Shown in pieces: positions 14,801 to 27,330 of a DNA stretch of 64,000 nt. A program made the translations under genes and the position numbers. The notes beneath the pieces were generated by a model. The model was not told the origin of the DNA. It saw only the letters and a program-made list of their open reading frames with translations, and made no database searches. Within the stretch, counting starts at the first letter, position 1. The number at the start of each line of letters is the position of its first letter. The DNA comes from Trichoplax sp. H2. Its lineage: Eukaryota; Placozoa; Uniplacotomia; Trichoplacea. The stretch lies in assembly GCA_003344405.1 (NCBI GenBank), contig NOWV01000019.1, positions 787,071 to 851,070 on the forward strand, read 5' to 3'.

Positions 14801-17800
14801 CGAAACCGCATAAAACAGCATTGCTATCTATGGGGATAAATTGATGTTAATTTAATGGAATGTTTCTTAAATTAAAGGTCAGTGTTGGTAAGATGCTAAA
14901 TATTAATATTAATCCTATTAATTTAGAAATATGTTTGTTCTAGAAATTACATGCAACAAATCTTACTATACGTACTGCATAAATATGCCAAGAAAATACA
15001 GAGAGAAAGGTGAAATTTAGCTATTGCAGGTATTTTCTTTATCATCATTTTTGCAATTCGAATGATGTAGCCTAGGATCGAAGAAGAGGTGTGTCTTCAT
15101 CCAATACTCCTGCTATTTATACGAAATATTCAGAGTGGTCTATCTTAGAGAAAGAAGGCAACCAATGATATTTTTATCAATTCAACTTTAAAATTATTGT
15201 CATTAATTGGACTATTCAATTCTTTATAAGCAATATTTTCAACATTTTCAATGCTATCATCATTACATTCTTTAAAATTGAATACCTTTATCCCAAACAG
15301 TAAAAATTATGATGTAATACTAAATCATGATAACATTTCAGTTAATTAGTCCAACATGGGAATTATAGCAATAATTTAGCAGCCGTATTACTGAAATAAA
15401 CGCGGGCTTTGTCTTATCTACGATATCAAGTTTGTGTATCTGGAGCATCTCACTGCTGTAAACTTTGCTTCACTTTAATTTTAACGAGTTTTAGATTTCA
15501 GTAATATTTTTATTACTTAGATTTCATTTTCTACTGTCTAAGTAGTCACACATACAATGACAATGTGTATAATAATGTAATCTTAAGAAAATGACGCTAT
15601 AAAGTTATTAATCTACATAAATTACTAAGAATCTGAAATAAAATTTTTCTGTCGACGTCTAATGCAGTAAAAACAGGATGTAGCGTCGTTATCCTTACTT
15701 TGTCAGATTACCATACATTGCATAAGAACAATAAAGAAAAAAGATAACGTTAGATTAAATTACAAGTGAATACCTTTTTATTATTTTCAGTGCAAATATT
15801 GATTAGCCAGAATCTTTAATGTGCAAAGATTACTGTCAGAAATCAAAAAAAAATGATGAGTAATACCAGTATTACAAAGCAGTTTGAAAGGTTGATATAT
15901 GAACTATCCATAAAGTAGCAATTAATGGCTCATCGGAAGTAAGTTACGAAATCGATACTTTTAGAACTCGATCCGCCCTTATCCTTATTTAAACAAATGA
16001 AATACATAAATGATTTTTATTATTGCAGTATAATCACATTGAATGTTAAACTAGCACAAAATTTATTGGTAATATCAAGCAGATGGTCTTCTCCTTGCTA
16101 GAATAGTGTGACAAAACCTGTCGTACTAACTGTAATTAGCGTTTAGATCATACAAGTAATTTCATAATAGCAGATTTTATTACTGATTCTATACCGATTG
16201 CGATACTACGTAACAATATAACAGCTCTGACAGACAAGGAAAACTTCTTACAACAGCAGATCTTAGAAAAAAGGGCTAGAACAACAGTAACAGAAAAGCA
16301 TAGCTGCTTAAATACGTCATCTAACTTTATTACAGTATAACGATTGCAAACAACATCAATTAAGACTTACAGAACTTAGCATGAGAATAAAATTCTTTAA
16401 TTATAATTAGTATTACATTCTGTAAAGCAGAAATCAATATACTCGAACTATTGCAAATATTACATATATTACACCTTTAATTGTCAACAGCCCCAGATTT
16501 TGATATTATTTTTAAATTATATCTAATTTATTTTTACATAACATGTTGACAACGACAGCTTATCTAACAGCTTCTTTACCAATAGTAATTTAGAATTTAC
16601 AGACAGCAAAGAACTGATATTTTTTTATCTACTTCTTTTGCATTATAATTTTTACTCAACTTTAGATAAAAGAAAATTCCATCTCTTGAAATGATTTTAA
16701 ATTTACTAATTGCATGTATCTCATTAGCCTTAAATTAAATTCTGGGGAAGAAGAAGATATATGTCTTTTCTTTATTATTTATGTAGCTACTGGGATTAAT
16801 ATCATAGGTAATTAAATCTATTGATCTCTGTATTATTAATAATATAATAAAAGAATTCCTTACTTATAAGTAGATACATGAAAAAAATATTGCAATATAA
16901 GGCGATACTTTATTATCACAATTCTACGCTAAATTTTCTATCTAGTAGTGAGATAATAACTTCTTCATGCGTTGCTAATTATTTTTTTGAAGACTAAGAT
17001 TATTAATTATCCACATATGTTATACTGGATAAGCTCAGAACTTTCCGAATTAATATAGATTCTGATGCTAATCATAAATTTTCAGATTTTAATTAGCTTG
17101 GGAAATTTAACTTCTTTAGTCTACCGTAATTATCATTCATATAATATATTTTGGCCGTTGTTGCATATCGTAAATATTACTTGCTAATGGAGTATTACAA
17201 CTTTAATTTACATGGAGATAATTGCCTATTGTCACGAAGAGATTCCGTATCGTTTACTGTTACCTAATTTGATTTTACTTTAACGATAAATTTGGCCATG
17301 CGGTTGTAAATCACTACCGGACTCAATTTGTGCTCAAAGTGGCTTCTACGTGCATTTGCATTGATGACAGCTTTTATGAGTTTTGTATTAAGTTATGTCT
17401 TTGACCTTGTCGTTGTATCTGCTTTTATGGTAAAGCAATAAAGTCCACAATACAAAACCCGTTTTATCATCTACGAAAATTACATGCTTGTCCGTAAACA
17501 ACAAACTTTACTTTGTATCGATTTGCAATTAGCAATTAGCAACGGTTATTACACATAACAATAATATTTTCATATACGTAGAAGTTTAAAACTTATTATG
17601 ACGTTAAGTTGTCATACGTGTATATTAAGTGAACAAAAATTAATTATAATCTAAAAATTTATGATTATTTTCTATATCTCAATTATTCCAGAGAAAATTT
17701 ATTTGAAGAAAATACATAGTAGTAGCATAAGCAATTTTGGTAACAAGTATTAATGACGATACAATTGTTGTAAGATCTATTGTATACATTTTAGACCATC

Positions 17801-17801
17801 C

Positions 17802-17926
17802 GAAAGTATCAAAACTACTTACAATCTTTCGTTACCCCCCCCCCCCCNNNNNNNNNNNNNNNNNNNNCCCCCCCCCCCATCACTATTATAGGGTAACGAA
17901 AGATTGTAAGTAGTTTTGATACTTTC
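17802..17926. repeat. 36-bp inverted repeat flanking poly-C tracts and a gap
   Basis: The left arm (17802-17837) and right arm (17891-17926) are perfect reverse complements over 36 bp, and weaker similarity continues outward for about 20 bp more. Between them lie 13 C residues, a 20-N gap, 11 C residues and a short AT-rich segment. The arrangement is either a real fold-back element with a C-rich loop or an assembly artefact in which the two strands of one locus were joined. Confidence 0.7.
17848..17867. other. Assembly gap (20 N)
   Basis: Run of 20 N bounded by C homopolymers inside an inverted repeat. The homopolymer and hairpin are plausible causes of the break. Confidence 0.98.
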
Positions 17927-19448
17927 TGCTGGTCTAATATACATGTTAGATAAGAACAGTATAGAGCAATACATATGCAGTATTTATTACTTGATTGAAA
18001 GCTATAAGTAGGTTTGAAAGTGATTGCTAGCTATATACCTAAATCTAATAATCCCGTATACAGTACTTGCGTTTGATCCTTATAGAAGAACAGCACAATA
18101 AATGGATGTAGTTGGTAACGATAATAGAGACTGAATAACATGTACCTGCTATATCTTTCTTTTAATAATATCGTCCACTTTCTAGCTGTGGTTGTCATTA
18201 TGGAAATAAAATAAAAATAAATAGTAACAGTATACTTGAGAACATATAACTAATGATAATTTAGTAAGTACGATATTGTAATTCATCGCAAGTAATAATA
18301 TTGGCATCTAGGTAATTTTAAGGAATAACTGACAGTATGATAGTAGTCTACAATCACAAGCTTAAGTGGCAAAATATTAAAACAAGTTAGCTACTCTGTC
18401 ATTCTACAGTCGATGTACTGCGTAACCGAGTTTAATTATCTTTTACATGTAATATTTGTAAAAGTAGCGAATGGAATGTATTCTTGCAGAACAGCACTGG
18501 CAACAAAGTTCTAAGGTTCTATGCCTCTAGCAGATTCTAGAGTTACAATTAGTTCACTCTTTACCTGAATCATATCCGAAAAAGGCATCTGATTATTTTG
18601 CCATCCATAGCTTGTCCGGGAAGTTGGCGAGGATCTAAGAGTATATATCAAGATATACTACTATTAAAATTACTAGCAGACTACCCGTTGAAATGAACGG
18701 GAATTAAATTCAAAGCAAGCACATAACTTGTAGATAAACATCAATTGAATACTCTCGGAACTTATCCAAATTCAAAGAAATGAGCGTTGTCGTCGCAAAG
18801 GTATGGAAAATCTGACTAGTGCGGAATAAATTATCCAGTTTCTCACGGTTACCCGTTTGGGAAAGAAATTCGTAATTTTAGTCCAATTTTCTCTTTCTCA
18901 ACAATACCTTCCAGTTTAATTAACGATAATTAGTTAATAAAAGTTATTTTTCTATATTAAATCGATGTAAAAGGTTCTCTTTTATTTAGGCATATGCTGT
19001 AAATTACTGACTCTCTCATTGGCAAGGAACCAATGAATTGAGCACATATTATAGCAGATACATACAAGACCAGAGAGTATTCTCTACTTTCCGCCTCNNN
19101 NNNNNNNNNNNNNNNNNCCCCCCGCCCTCAGGAAAAAGGATACTCGTCAATTTTTTGCCATTTAATTCATTAACTTAAGACAAAACACTAACGACGAGCA
19201 AGGCTGTTCTGGACTCCTAGATGTGCTAGGAAGATTGCCTAAAAATAGTCCATGACGTGATCCTGTATAGACCGATAAGACGACGTGACTTGTAAAATGG
19301 TTGAAGCGACCAAACATGTAACAGCGACCAATAGTTTGTATAAGAAACATTAAGGCAACATTATAACTAAATATCTTTCAACCATTTTCGAGGGCCTCGC
19401 CACTCCCCGGCACTGTAATTGTGATCTTCTACTGCCCATTTCAGTATA
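17927..19448. other. Non-coding stretch with one gap
   Basis: No gene is visible. The only long frame (minus strand, 19162-19350) has no recognisable domain. A gap at 19098-19117 is followed by a C-rich segment. Confidence 0.6.
19098..19117. other. Assembly gap (20 N)
   Basis: Run of 20 N preceded by a C/T-rich stretch and followed by CCCCCCGCCC. Confidence 0.98.
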
Positions 19449-19469
19449 CTGAAGTACTCTATACTTCAG
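19449..19469. repeat. Perfect 8-bp-arm hairpin
   Basis: CTGAAGTA at 19449-19456 pairs with TACTTCAG at 19462-19469 across a 5-nt loop. It sits just before the duplicated, palindrome-rich block upstream of the hexosaminidase gene. Confidence 0.7.
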
Positions 19470-19481
19470 ATGGACGGATTT

Positions 19482-19931
19482 CTTCGATCGCAACGTCGAA
19501 AATACGGTAGTTAGTTGGTTTTTAGTTCGAAATGTCTGTCCGTATGGTTAGGTTCAGCTCATAGAGTTGACTTAACTCTATGGTTCAGCTAGAGCCATTT
19601 TTAACACTACTACATTCATACTGTTTTTTACAGTTAATACTATACAGTACTGTAGTGTACAGTACAGTACAGTACAGTACAGTACAGTAAGAAGTACTGT
19701 ACATTCAGTATGCAGTACTGTACTTGACAAAATTTTTGTTATTGCACAGTACGGTACTGTACTTTACAGTGTACAGTATGTAGCATAGCTGCACTGGTAC
19801 TTGTAAAATGCGTGAGAATCACATGATCGTAACGAATCGTAACCATACTGTACGGTAGACCACTACAGTACAGTCACCACAGTGCACCAAGTCCAGTACT
19901 GTACAGTACAGTACTGTACTGTACCGTACTG
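19482..19931. repeat. 450-bp block, copy 1 of a duplication across a gap
   Basis: This block starts with CTTCGATCGCAACGTCGAA and runs to the gap. It recurs almost completely at 19952-20405, with scattered substitutions and different lengths of GTAC-type tract. It includes the hairpin CATAGAGTT...AACTCTATG. Because the two copies abut a gap, they may be two alleles of one locus kept by the assembler rather than a genuine tandem duplication. Confidence 0.85.
19633..19931. repeat. GTAC-type palindromic repeat array (copy 1)
   Basis: Dense runs of the alternating words TACAGTAC and TACTGTAC, which are reverse complements of each other, so long stretches are self-complementary. They are split by a unique segment at about 19783-19850. 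The array ends at the gap. The open frames seen across it on both strands are by-products of a repeat that lacks stop codons in some frames. Confidence 0.9.
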
Positions 19932-19951
19932 NNNNNNNNNNNNNNNNNNNN
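19932..19951. other. Assembly gap (20 N) inside a palindromic array
   Basis: Run of 20 N directly between two copies of the same 450-bp block. Confidence 0.98.
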
Positions 19952-20405
19952 CTTCGATCGCAACGTCGAAAATACGGTAGTTAGTCGGTTTTTGACTACG
20001 AAATGTCTGTCCGTATGGTTAGGTTCAGCTCATAGAGTTAACTTAACTCTACAGTGCATGGTTCAGCTAGAGCCATTTTTAACACTACTGTACAGTACAG
20101 TACTGTACACTGTACACTCAGTGAGTGTACAGTACAGATTGTACAGTACTACATGCATACAGTACTGTACTGTACACTCATTAGTGAGTGTACAGTGTAC
20201 AGTACTTGACAAAATTTTTGTTATTGCACAGTACAGTACAATACAGTACTGTACAGTACAGTATATTGCATAGCTGCACTGGTACTTGTAAAATGCGTGA
20301 GAATCACATGATCGTAACGAATCGTAACCATGGACCACTACAGCACTGTACCACAGTGCACCAAGTCCAGTACTGTACAGTACAGTACTGTACTGTACCG
20401 TACTG
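19952..20405. repeat. 454-bp block, copy 2
   Basis: Second copy of the block at 19482-19931. It has the same order of unique segments and GTAC-type tracts. Substitutions cluster early in the block, and the GTAC tracts differ in length. This copy is continuous with the hexosaminidase gene downstream. Confidence 0.85.
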
Positions 20406-20468
20406 TACGTACTGTACAGTACGGTACGGTACTGTGCTGTACAGTGTACAGTACGACAGTATACTGTA
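20088..20468. repeat. GTAC-type palindromic repeat array 5' of hexosaminidase
   Basis: Repeated TACAGTAC/TACTGTAC words with interspersed GTACACTCA and ACGGTAC variants. The array ends about 130 bp before the hexosaminidase start codon, so it lies in the likely promoter or 5' UTR region. A smaller trace of the same words occurs in hexosaminidase intron 1 at about 21020-21108. Transcripts through it would fold into long hairpins. Confidence 0.9.
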
Positions 20469-20595
20469 TCTTTGCTAGTCCATCATTCTGTCTGTGTGTC
20501 CGCATACTACAGAGTAATAACACTTAAATATCCAAGACAAGTCACTGTCGATACGTTTTAAACTGCTTATACTGTCTGTGTACCATAAAATCAAA

Positions 20596-23500
20596 ATGGC
20601 AATGATGAAAACGATTCACTGGTTCAAACCGTTGATTCTGTTGATATTGGTGGCTTATCCAGCCATGTGTGTGGTATGGCCGATGCCTCAAATGATGTCA
20701 ACAACCTCGACTGTACTCACAATTAATTCAAAAAAATTTACCTTTCAATCGAGCAGCAAGAGCGATATATTACATCAGGCATTCGAAAGATACATGAATA
20801 TAAGCTTCATTCCATTAGGGAAACAAATTCAACCACAACTTTCGGAATCTTTCAACGTTACTGCTAGTAGTGGTAGTCTTACCAGTTTGAAAGTAAACGT
20901 CCATAGTTCAAAGGAAGAATTAAATCTGGATTCTGTGGAAAACTGTAATGATTGATTTTGGAATTGATTCGATTCAACGTTTACTCTCTTTATTCAATGT
21001 CGATGTGTTTATCATTGTTTCATACAGTAGTGTGGTGTATTGATGATGAACAGCGAATTACAGTTAATACTGTGCGTGTGTACAGTATGAGTAGTACCTG
21101 TACAGTACATTAATAGGAGTCCACACGACGCCCATGCCAATAACTTCGATCTTTTATTAAGTTAATTCACTAATGCCTGATACTTATTTCTGATCGTAGA
21201 TACTTTGACGGTAACGGCAAAAGGAGCTACATTAGATGCTGACGAAGTTTGGGGAGCTCTAAGAGGTAGTACAGCTAGAAAGCTGTCCAACATAACATAA
21301 AAATATCCACGCCATAGCTAACTCTTAAAATGGGGAATGAAACGATTTTAAGGCTAAACAAGATTATCTTTTTGTAGGATTGGAAACTTTTAGTCAACTT
21401 GTTGAACCTACTGAATCTGGCATGGTAAATTTAGCTATACTTAAGTAGTTTTACAACTATTCATGGCTTCATGCTGTAGTGGAGGCTTGCTTTTAACATC
21501 TCTTCAAGACTTTGTAATACGTTATATACTGTACTTAATATTTACGCGTAATATGAGTTAATGTGATTTTGGGGGATCTGAATGTTAGTTCCAGATTAAC
21601 GAAACTAAAGTTATCGACTTTCCTCGATTTAAACACCGTGGTATGCTTGTCGATACAGCAAGACATTTCTTGGATATGGAAGTACTTTACGAACATATTG
21701 TAAGTTTACGTTAGATCTAGGACGCTCATTCAAGACATTTAGGAACCGATAAAGATGAATTGATGAAAAATGTTTCTAATTACTACTATTGAAACCATTT
21801 AACTAAGCTTCTTTTCAAAAGACATAGCTAACCGGTCAATTTTTCCACATAGGATGCTATGGCTTATAATAAGTATAACGTATTTCACTGGCATATCGTT
21901 GACGACGAATCCTTCCCATATGATTCAAAAGTCTTACCAGAAGTTACGGCAAAGGTAGGCTGTCAATATTTTATTGATAAGGTTGAGTCGTTTGTTACTG
22001 TACGCAATTTATCAAATAAAGTATTTTGATTGGTTTGAGCTAAATGGTATTATTTTCTTCATCAGCAATGATTAATATTCTACGGTATAAAAACATGCTA
22101 TTTACATTTGTCAATTAGGGATCCTTTAATCCTAAAACCCATGTTTATACTGCTGATGATATTACCAAAATTATCAAGTACTGTAGATATCGTGGTCTAA
22201 GAGTAATTCCTGAATTTGATACTCCGGTAAGCACTGACATGAATCTGTATTAGATAGCCCAGCGAAGTAGTATACATTTAAAATGTTTACATTTAATAAA
22301 TAACATTCTTTAAAACAGGGACATACTCGATGTTGGGGTCGAAGTAAGCCAAACCTTTTAACAAAGTGTTACACTGGATTTTTGCCTAACGGGTATGTCA
22401 GGGCCACTTCCTTTATTAGTTTATGACAGTGGACTCCGTTTATTATATAATCATAGTTTGGACATGAGTATTTTGCTCTTTTGAGAATAACCAAAATACA
22501 ACATGTTGGTTATCTCAAAGAGAAAATCGGAACATGCTGGCTTTCTGGAACTAATAGTCTTATTTCATTCAACAGCAAAACTGGCCCAATCAATCCTATA
22601 TTTCCTGAGAATTACGAATTCATGAAAACTTTATTGTCTGAAGTTCATAAGAGATTTACTGATAAATATATCCATCTAGGTGGTGATGAAGTCTTACTTA
22701 ATTGCTGGTTTGTATGCATGAAAGATACATACTGTTTAGACTTTGATAGTGCATATAGCAATATCGGTGACTACAAATATTTTTGCAAACGCAAATTTTA
22801 TAATATAGGAAAAGTAACCCTGATGTTAGAAACTGGATGGTAGAGAAAGGATTAGGCAATAATATTTCTCTATTGGAATCCTACTACGAGTCCAGGTGCT
22901 GTACATAGGAATAATGCATTTTATGCTAATGCATAGATAACATAGATATGTTATACAATCTGAATATGGTCTCATAAAATTTTTTCTTAACGTGAACAGA
23001 TTGTTGGGAATTGCTTCCAATTTAGGCTATGACTACATTATTTGGCAGTCTGTTGTAGATAACAACGTGAAGGTACAACCCCTCGCATCTCATCTTGCCG
23101 AAGTGTTATTATCCTGTATTGTAGCAAGCGTAAATAATAATTTCTTAATTATTTACAGGTAATGCCGTCTACGGTAGTCAACGTTTACAAAGGCGGATTT
23201 CCAGCTGAATTAGATAGGGTAACAAAGAGAAATTTTACTACTATCTTATCTTCATGTTGGTACTTGGATATTTACGCTTACGGACCTGACTGGAAGAGGG
23301 TATGATTTATTAGTTAGAAATTTTCTACAGAATCCTGATATTTTGTTAAATTTTGTTGATATTTTACAATCTAATAAGCTATTCGAATATAATATATATA
23401 GTACTATAGTTGCGAGCCCTTTTCTTTTAATGGTACTCAAAAACAATACGACCTAATCATTGGCGGCGAATCTTGTATTTGGACCGAATACGTTGACGAT

Positions 23501-23695
23501 ACCAATCTAATATCCCGCGTATGGCCGCGGGCAAGTGGAACTGCTGAACGACTATGGAGTGCCAAAAATGTGAACAGCATCGCATTAGCTACACCAAGAA
23601 TACATGATTTTAGATGTAAAATTCTAATTAGACGAGGTATTCGAGCTGAGCCAGTTACCGGTCCAGGATTTTGCGAGTATGAATTTGGAATGTAA
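20596..23695 (+). CDS. HEXA/HEXB-like: Lysosomal beta-hexosaminidase (GH20), 12 exons
   Basis: This enzyme removes terminal beta-linked GlcNAc/GalNAc residues from glycoconjugates in the lysosome. Exons: 20596-20944, 21200-21265, 21378-21424, 21589-21699, 21853-21954, 22119-22226, 22319-22392, 22576-22707, 22809-22895, 23000-23072, 23159-23299, 23402-23695. All junctions keep phase and the protein is 527 aa, close to the 529 aa of human HEXA. A signal peptide covers about residues 1-26 (core [16 protein letters not shown]), followed by VVWPMPQ as in mature hexosaminidases, the N-terminal GH20b domain, and the catalytic barrel. Recognisable blocks are [32 protein letters not shown] and [12 protein letters not shown]. 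The catalytic Asp-Glu pair falls at residues 323-324 (human 322-323). N-glycosylation sequons NIS, NVT and NFT are present. ATG 20596 is the first after an in-frame stop at 20518. Introns are 85-255 bp. I cannot tell whether it is closer to the alpha or beta subunit. Confidence 0.97.
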
Positions 23696-26257
23696 ACGAG
23701 TGAAGGCTGCTATTTACTATGGACATTGAATACCTGACCATATAATTCATATTAATTGATAACTTTTCTTAAATGATTTCGTTACTTTCAGTGATCTATT
23801 ATGTTTATTCTCAGATATCATGATCATTTTCTAAGCAAAGATAGTTTTTAAATGTCAAGTTAGTGATTTTTTAAATTGTACCATATTTAGTTTCATTTTT
23901 GGAATGGCTGTGATTACCTACGATGGTAACTGACGGTTGTTTTAATGTAATGATATTTGGTGGATAATGTACTAAAATATATCTTATTTTATCACTCGAA
24001 TTGCATGCTCAACAATTGAAAATAACAAGTTTCTCTAATACAAAGATTGAAGACATTAGCTCAGTAACCCTTAAAAACTTGCGAAATTGATACTGATTTC
24101 ATATAGCTAAAGTAGTTTCCAGATTGTGTGCGATAGCCAAATCTTGCTAACTTCAACGTTTTGTATGGCTATATCGTGTTCTCCCTTCTATCAGGATCAA
24201 TTAATTATCGCTTTTAAGCGCTTGAACACTTACTCTGCATTGCAACAGTGGAATATAGATTGACAACGATGGTGATAGCATGCCGACTCCAATATTATCG
24301 CTGTGTATGCTAGCTATACTAAAAGTAATTACCTAACAAAGGAGGCTAGGCTATGACTCGGTCTGAAAGCTGTTAATCTCTTGATTACCCTTAGTTGTAT
24401 AGGAGAAATATACTAGTGCTCATTAATAATTATGTTATTAATAGGTATAGCATGCCCAACGTATCTCTTTAAAATAATAGCGAATATTATAAGCAAAAGG
24501 CAATAATTTAGCTATACAACTAGTTGCGCTCTTACATGAGGTGGTATAGTAGTAACGTAATTTAAGTAACAAATATAAGGTGCGGCCTTAGTATATTTTA
24601 CCTTTTGACTTGATAAACTTGACAGCAATAACTCAGCACGTTGCAACTATACTGTTCACAGTCAAATACTATATCGAAAAGGGGATGAGCAACAGTGTTA
24701 CAGAGTAACTTCTGCGTAGCTGTCGTAACACAATTTATCCGACAACTTATCTAGGAATGTGTTGATAGTAACTTAGCTATGGCGTTTCACATATTTTTGA
24801 TAGATAACGGTATAGTTATATAATGTAATCCATTAAATGATAATTAATCGCATTAGTTATACTGTACTGTTTATGTAGACTTACTATAAATTGACTGGCT
24901 TCTCAATAACTTTAGGTTTTACTGTAGTTTTGTCTAAGAGAGACTAATGGGGTCACTCTTTCTCCAGACGATTGGAGATCGTCAGTATTTAGAGTCGCAC
25001 TGTGGGCAAATATTAGGGAGGACAACCCTGACAGTAGACTCGTAGTGCTGTAGTAGCTTAATTTTCTCCTGTTACAAATTTTGTGTAACAGCAACATAAC
25101 AACTACATTTTCTTATTTATCGACCAAGATTGGACTAATCACTATGCATATACTCGTATGGTAGCTACATGTTAAAGATGCGTAATGCATTCTATTCTAC
25201 TGATGGCGTAAAATAAATAGCAAAAGAAATATTTGTCGAACCTGATAGCTTGCTATTTTCAATAGACTAAGTCATATACTAGATAAGTTAGTTAATTACT
25301 TCAACTATATTACAGCAAATTGCATTTCATTTTGCTGACAAAACGAATACTAATTGATCATTTTTAATACTTAAAAAACTGCTGTTCTCAATAGGTTAGT
25401 CTGACGGTTACTACATACTACTGACACTTACTTTTGCATAATTTGCTGCACACGACAATCTAAACCTTTATTATTGTAAGCAGTGGTAGGCATGAGTTGA
25501 CGTATTCTGGTGGTATATGTTTTTAATTCATTCGGTTAATGACATAATGAACTTATTAATTTATGTCACTTGCTATGTCACTAGCTCTGACTGCTACTTG
25601 CCTTAAGTCAAATTTCGAAATATCATTTTCACGTCATAACGTAAATCAATTTTAGAAGAATTTCAAAAATCAAATCTACAAATACAACAGTATTTGGAAA
25701 TACTATAAAATGCAATTTTCGATGTACAGTTTTGAAAAAATTGGATAGTGAAACATGGCATTTACGAGAATTCACTTTATAATAAACCTTATGTTCTTGT
25801 CTAATTTTTTTAGCACTATACAATCGAGTATACTGAATTCATGAACTTTATTTTAAGTCAAAAGATTATGCACGCGCACACAACGTGTATGTGAATTGCG
25901 TACATTTGATTATAATTATATAATTATCATTCACTAAATAAAATATAAACAAATGGTATTATAATTTATTTACAGTGCTCTGTCGACTTGATGCATCATT
26001 CAATTGTGAGCTACCTATCGCACACTAAGAAGGGATTCATACATGGTCTGATAACCTAGCTCTGAATTTTGCTAAGTGTAATGCGTTGTGTAGTATACGT
26101 TCTCGTTCATTTGAACGGGTACTCGATTAGTATCTACTAATTGTGCAAACATAAGTGGGTAAGATTACACTTTTATATGAGTAGAAAGAAAATAAAAGTT
26201 CGCGTATTTAGAAGCGGACATTGAATAAATACCGCTGACCTAAAATAATTATTGCAT

Positions 26258-26442
26258 ATGATACTTTACCAAGCAGCATCTGCTATAAAATACTAATGTA
26301 AATGTACATGCATACACTGTTGCTTATTACACTGTGCATTGTTTTCACACTGTTAAGAATCTTTTGAATCTGTTATGAGCATTTTCAGTTTAGAATTTCC
26401 ATTCAAAGATAGCGTTGGTGTCTTTAAGACATAAATTATATC
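26258..26442 (+). repeat. 185-bp direct repeat, copy 1
   Basis: Begins ATGATACTTTACCAAGCAGC and ends at the gap. It is identical to 26592-26776 except at two positions. The near identity, with a gap at one end, suggests either a very recent duplication or an assembly join between haplotypes. Confidence 0.92.
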
Positions 26443-26462
26443 NNNNNNNNNNNNNNNNNNNN
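26443..26462. other. Assembly gap (20 N)
   Basis: Run of 20 N immediately after copy 1 of the 185-bp repeat. Confidence 0.98.
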
Positions 26463-26591
26463 TTTTATCTCATTTCTACCATCCTATTATCAGCTACAAG
26501 CGCATTAAAACATAGCACATAACCTTATCTTATCTATTCAGAAGCATTCATTAATTTACAGTTACTTAATTAGTAACGGCGTTCCGTGACA

Positions 26592-26776
26592 ATGATACTT
26601 TACCAAGCAGCATCTGCTATAAAATACTAATGTAAATGTACATGCATACACTGTTGCTTATCACACTGTGCATTGTTATCACACTGTTAAGAATCTTTTG
26701 AATCTGTTATGAGCATTTTCAGTTTAGAATTTCCATTCAAAGATAGCGTTGGTGTCTTTAAGACATAAATTATATC
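26592..26776 (+). repeat. 185-bp direct repeat, copy 2
   Basis: Second copy of the sequence at 26258-26442, with two single-base differences by eye. The 129 bp between the gap and this copy do not resemble the sequence preceding copy 1. Confidence 0.92.
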
Positions 26777-27302
26777 ACTATCAAAATTAGAATTGTTACT
26801 GAAAGACTCCAGAATATTCGAGTATTCCATCTTTCATCGCTGCAATCCTTTAGCACATCGGATTGGTTAAATTAAAATAGTTGTGATTCTATTTCCTAAT
26901 AGAAAATATCTGTAAAGCATACTATCTGAATAGACTAGGCACTATTTAAAATATTCCAAGTTTAACCTGCAGTTTTTATGGTATGGCTATAGCACCCCGT
27001 AAGATCTAATGTTTATGATATTTCAGACCAACCTTATTATCGAGTTATTATTAATTTTAATCTCTTAAACGATTTAGTGGAACTGATTCTCTAGGTCTTA
27101 ATTGATCGTTAATTGATTTATATTAATTAAGGTTGTTTACTGTTAGATTCTGTAATATGTTATATTATAAATTTACCTCTCATTCTAATACTAATATAAG
27201 TAAATTGTACAACCGGCACATTTTAACAATGCTCCATTAGTTTATGGCAAATGTATATAAGCCAGTGTAACATTTTAGTTGACTAATTACTATCTCTTAG
27301 TC

Positions 27303-27330
27303 GTATACAAAGGTTTATACTTTTGTATAC
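27303..27330. repeat. Perfect 9-bp-arm hairpin
   Basis: GTATACAAA at 27303-27311 pairs with TTTGTATAC at 27322-27330 over a 10-nt loop. Isolated in non-coding DNA; function unknown. Confidence 0.6.

Larger units (their letters stand above)
1..17801. other. Gene-free AT-rich region
   Basis: I see no supportable gene on either strand. The open frames here are short (under 100 codons), lack recognisable domains, and are about as frequent as expected by chance at this base composition. Local structure includes a TGAT simple repeat at 2631-2650, a GC-richer hairpin island at about 5450-5870, and a stretch at about 12900-13400 where G outnumbers C on the + strand. Regulatory DNA or a low-abundance non-coding transcript could be present but cannot be shown from sequence alone. 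Confidence 0.6.

Noticed and set aside
19992-20527. Overlapping reading frames of 60-96 codons on both strands upstream of hexosaminidase
   Set aside because: They run through the GTAC repeat, which lacks stop codons in several frames; the translations are Tyr/Cys/Thr/Val repeats without domains.
22481-22843. 120-codon frame read continuously through hexosaminidase exon 8
   Set aside because: Only 22576-22707 is exon. The ends run into introns 7 and 8, as shown by family alignment and phase.
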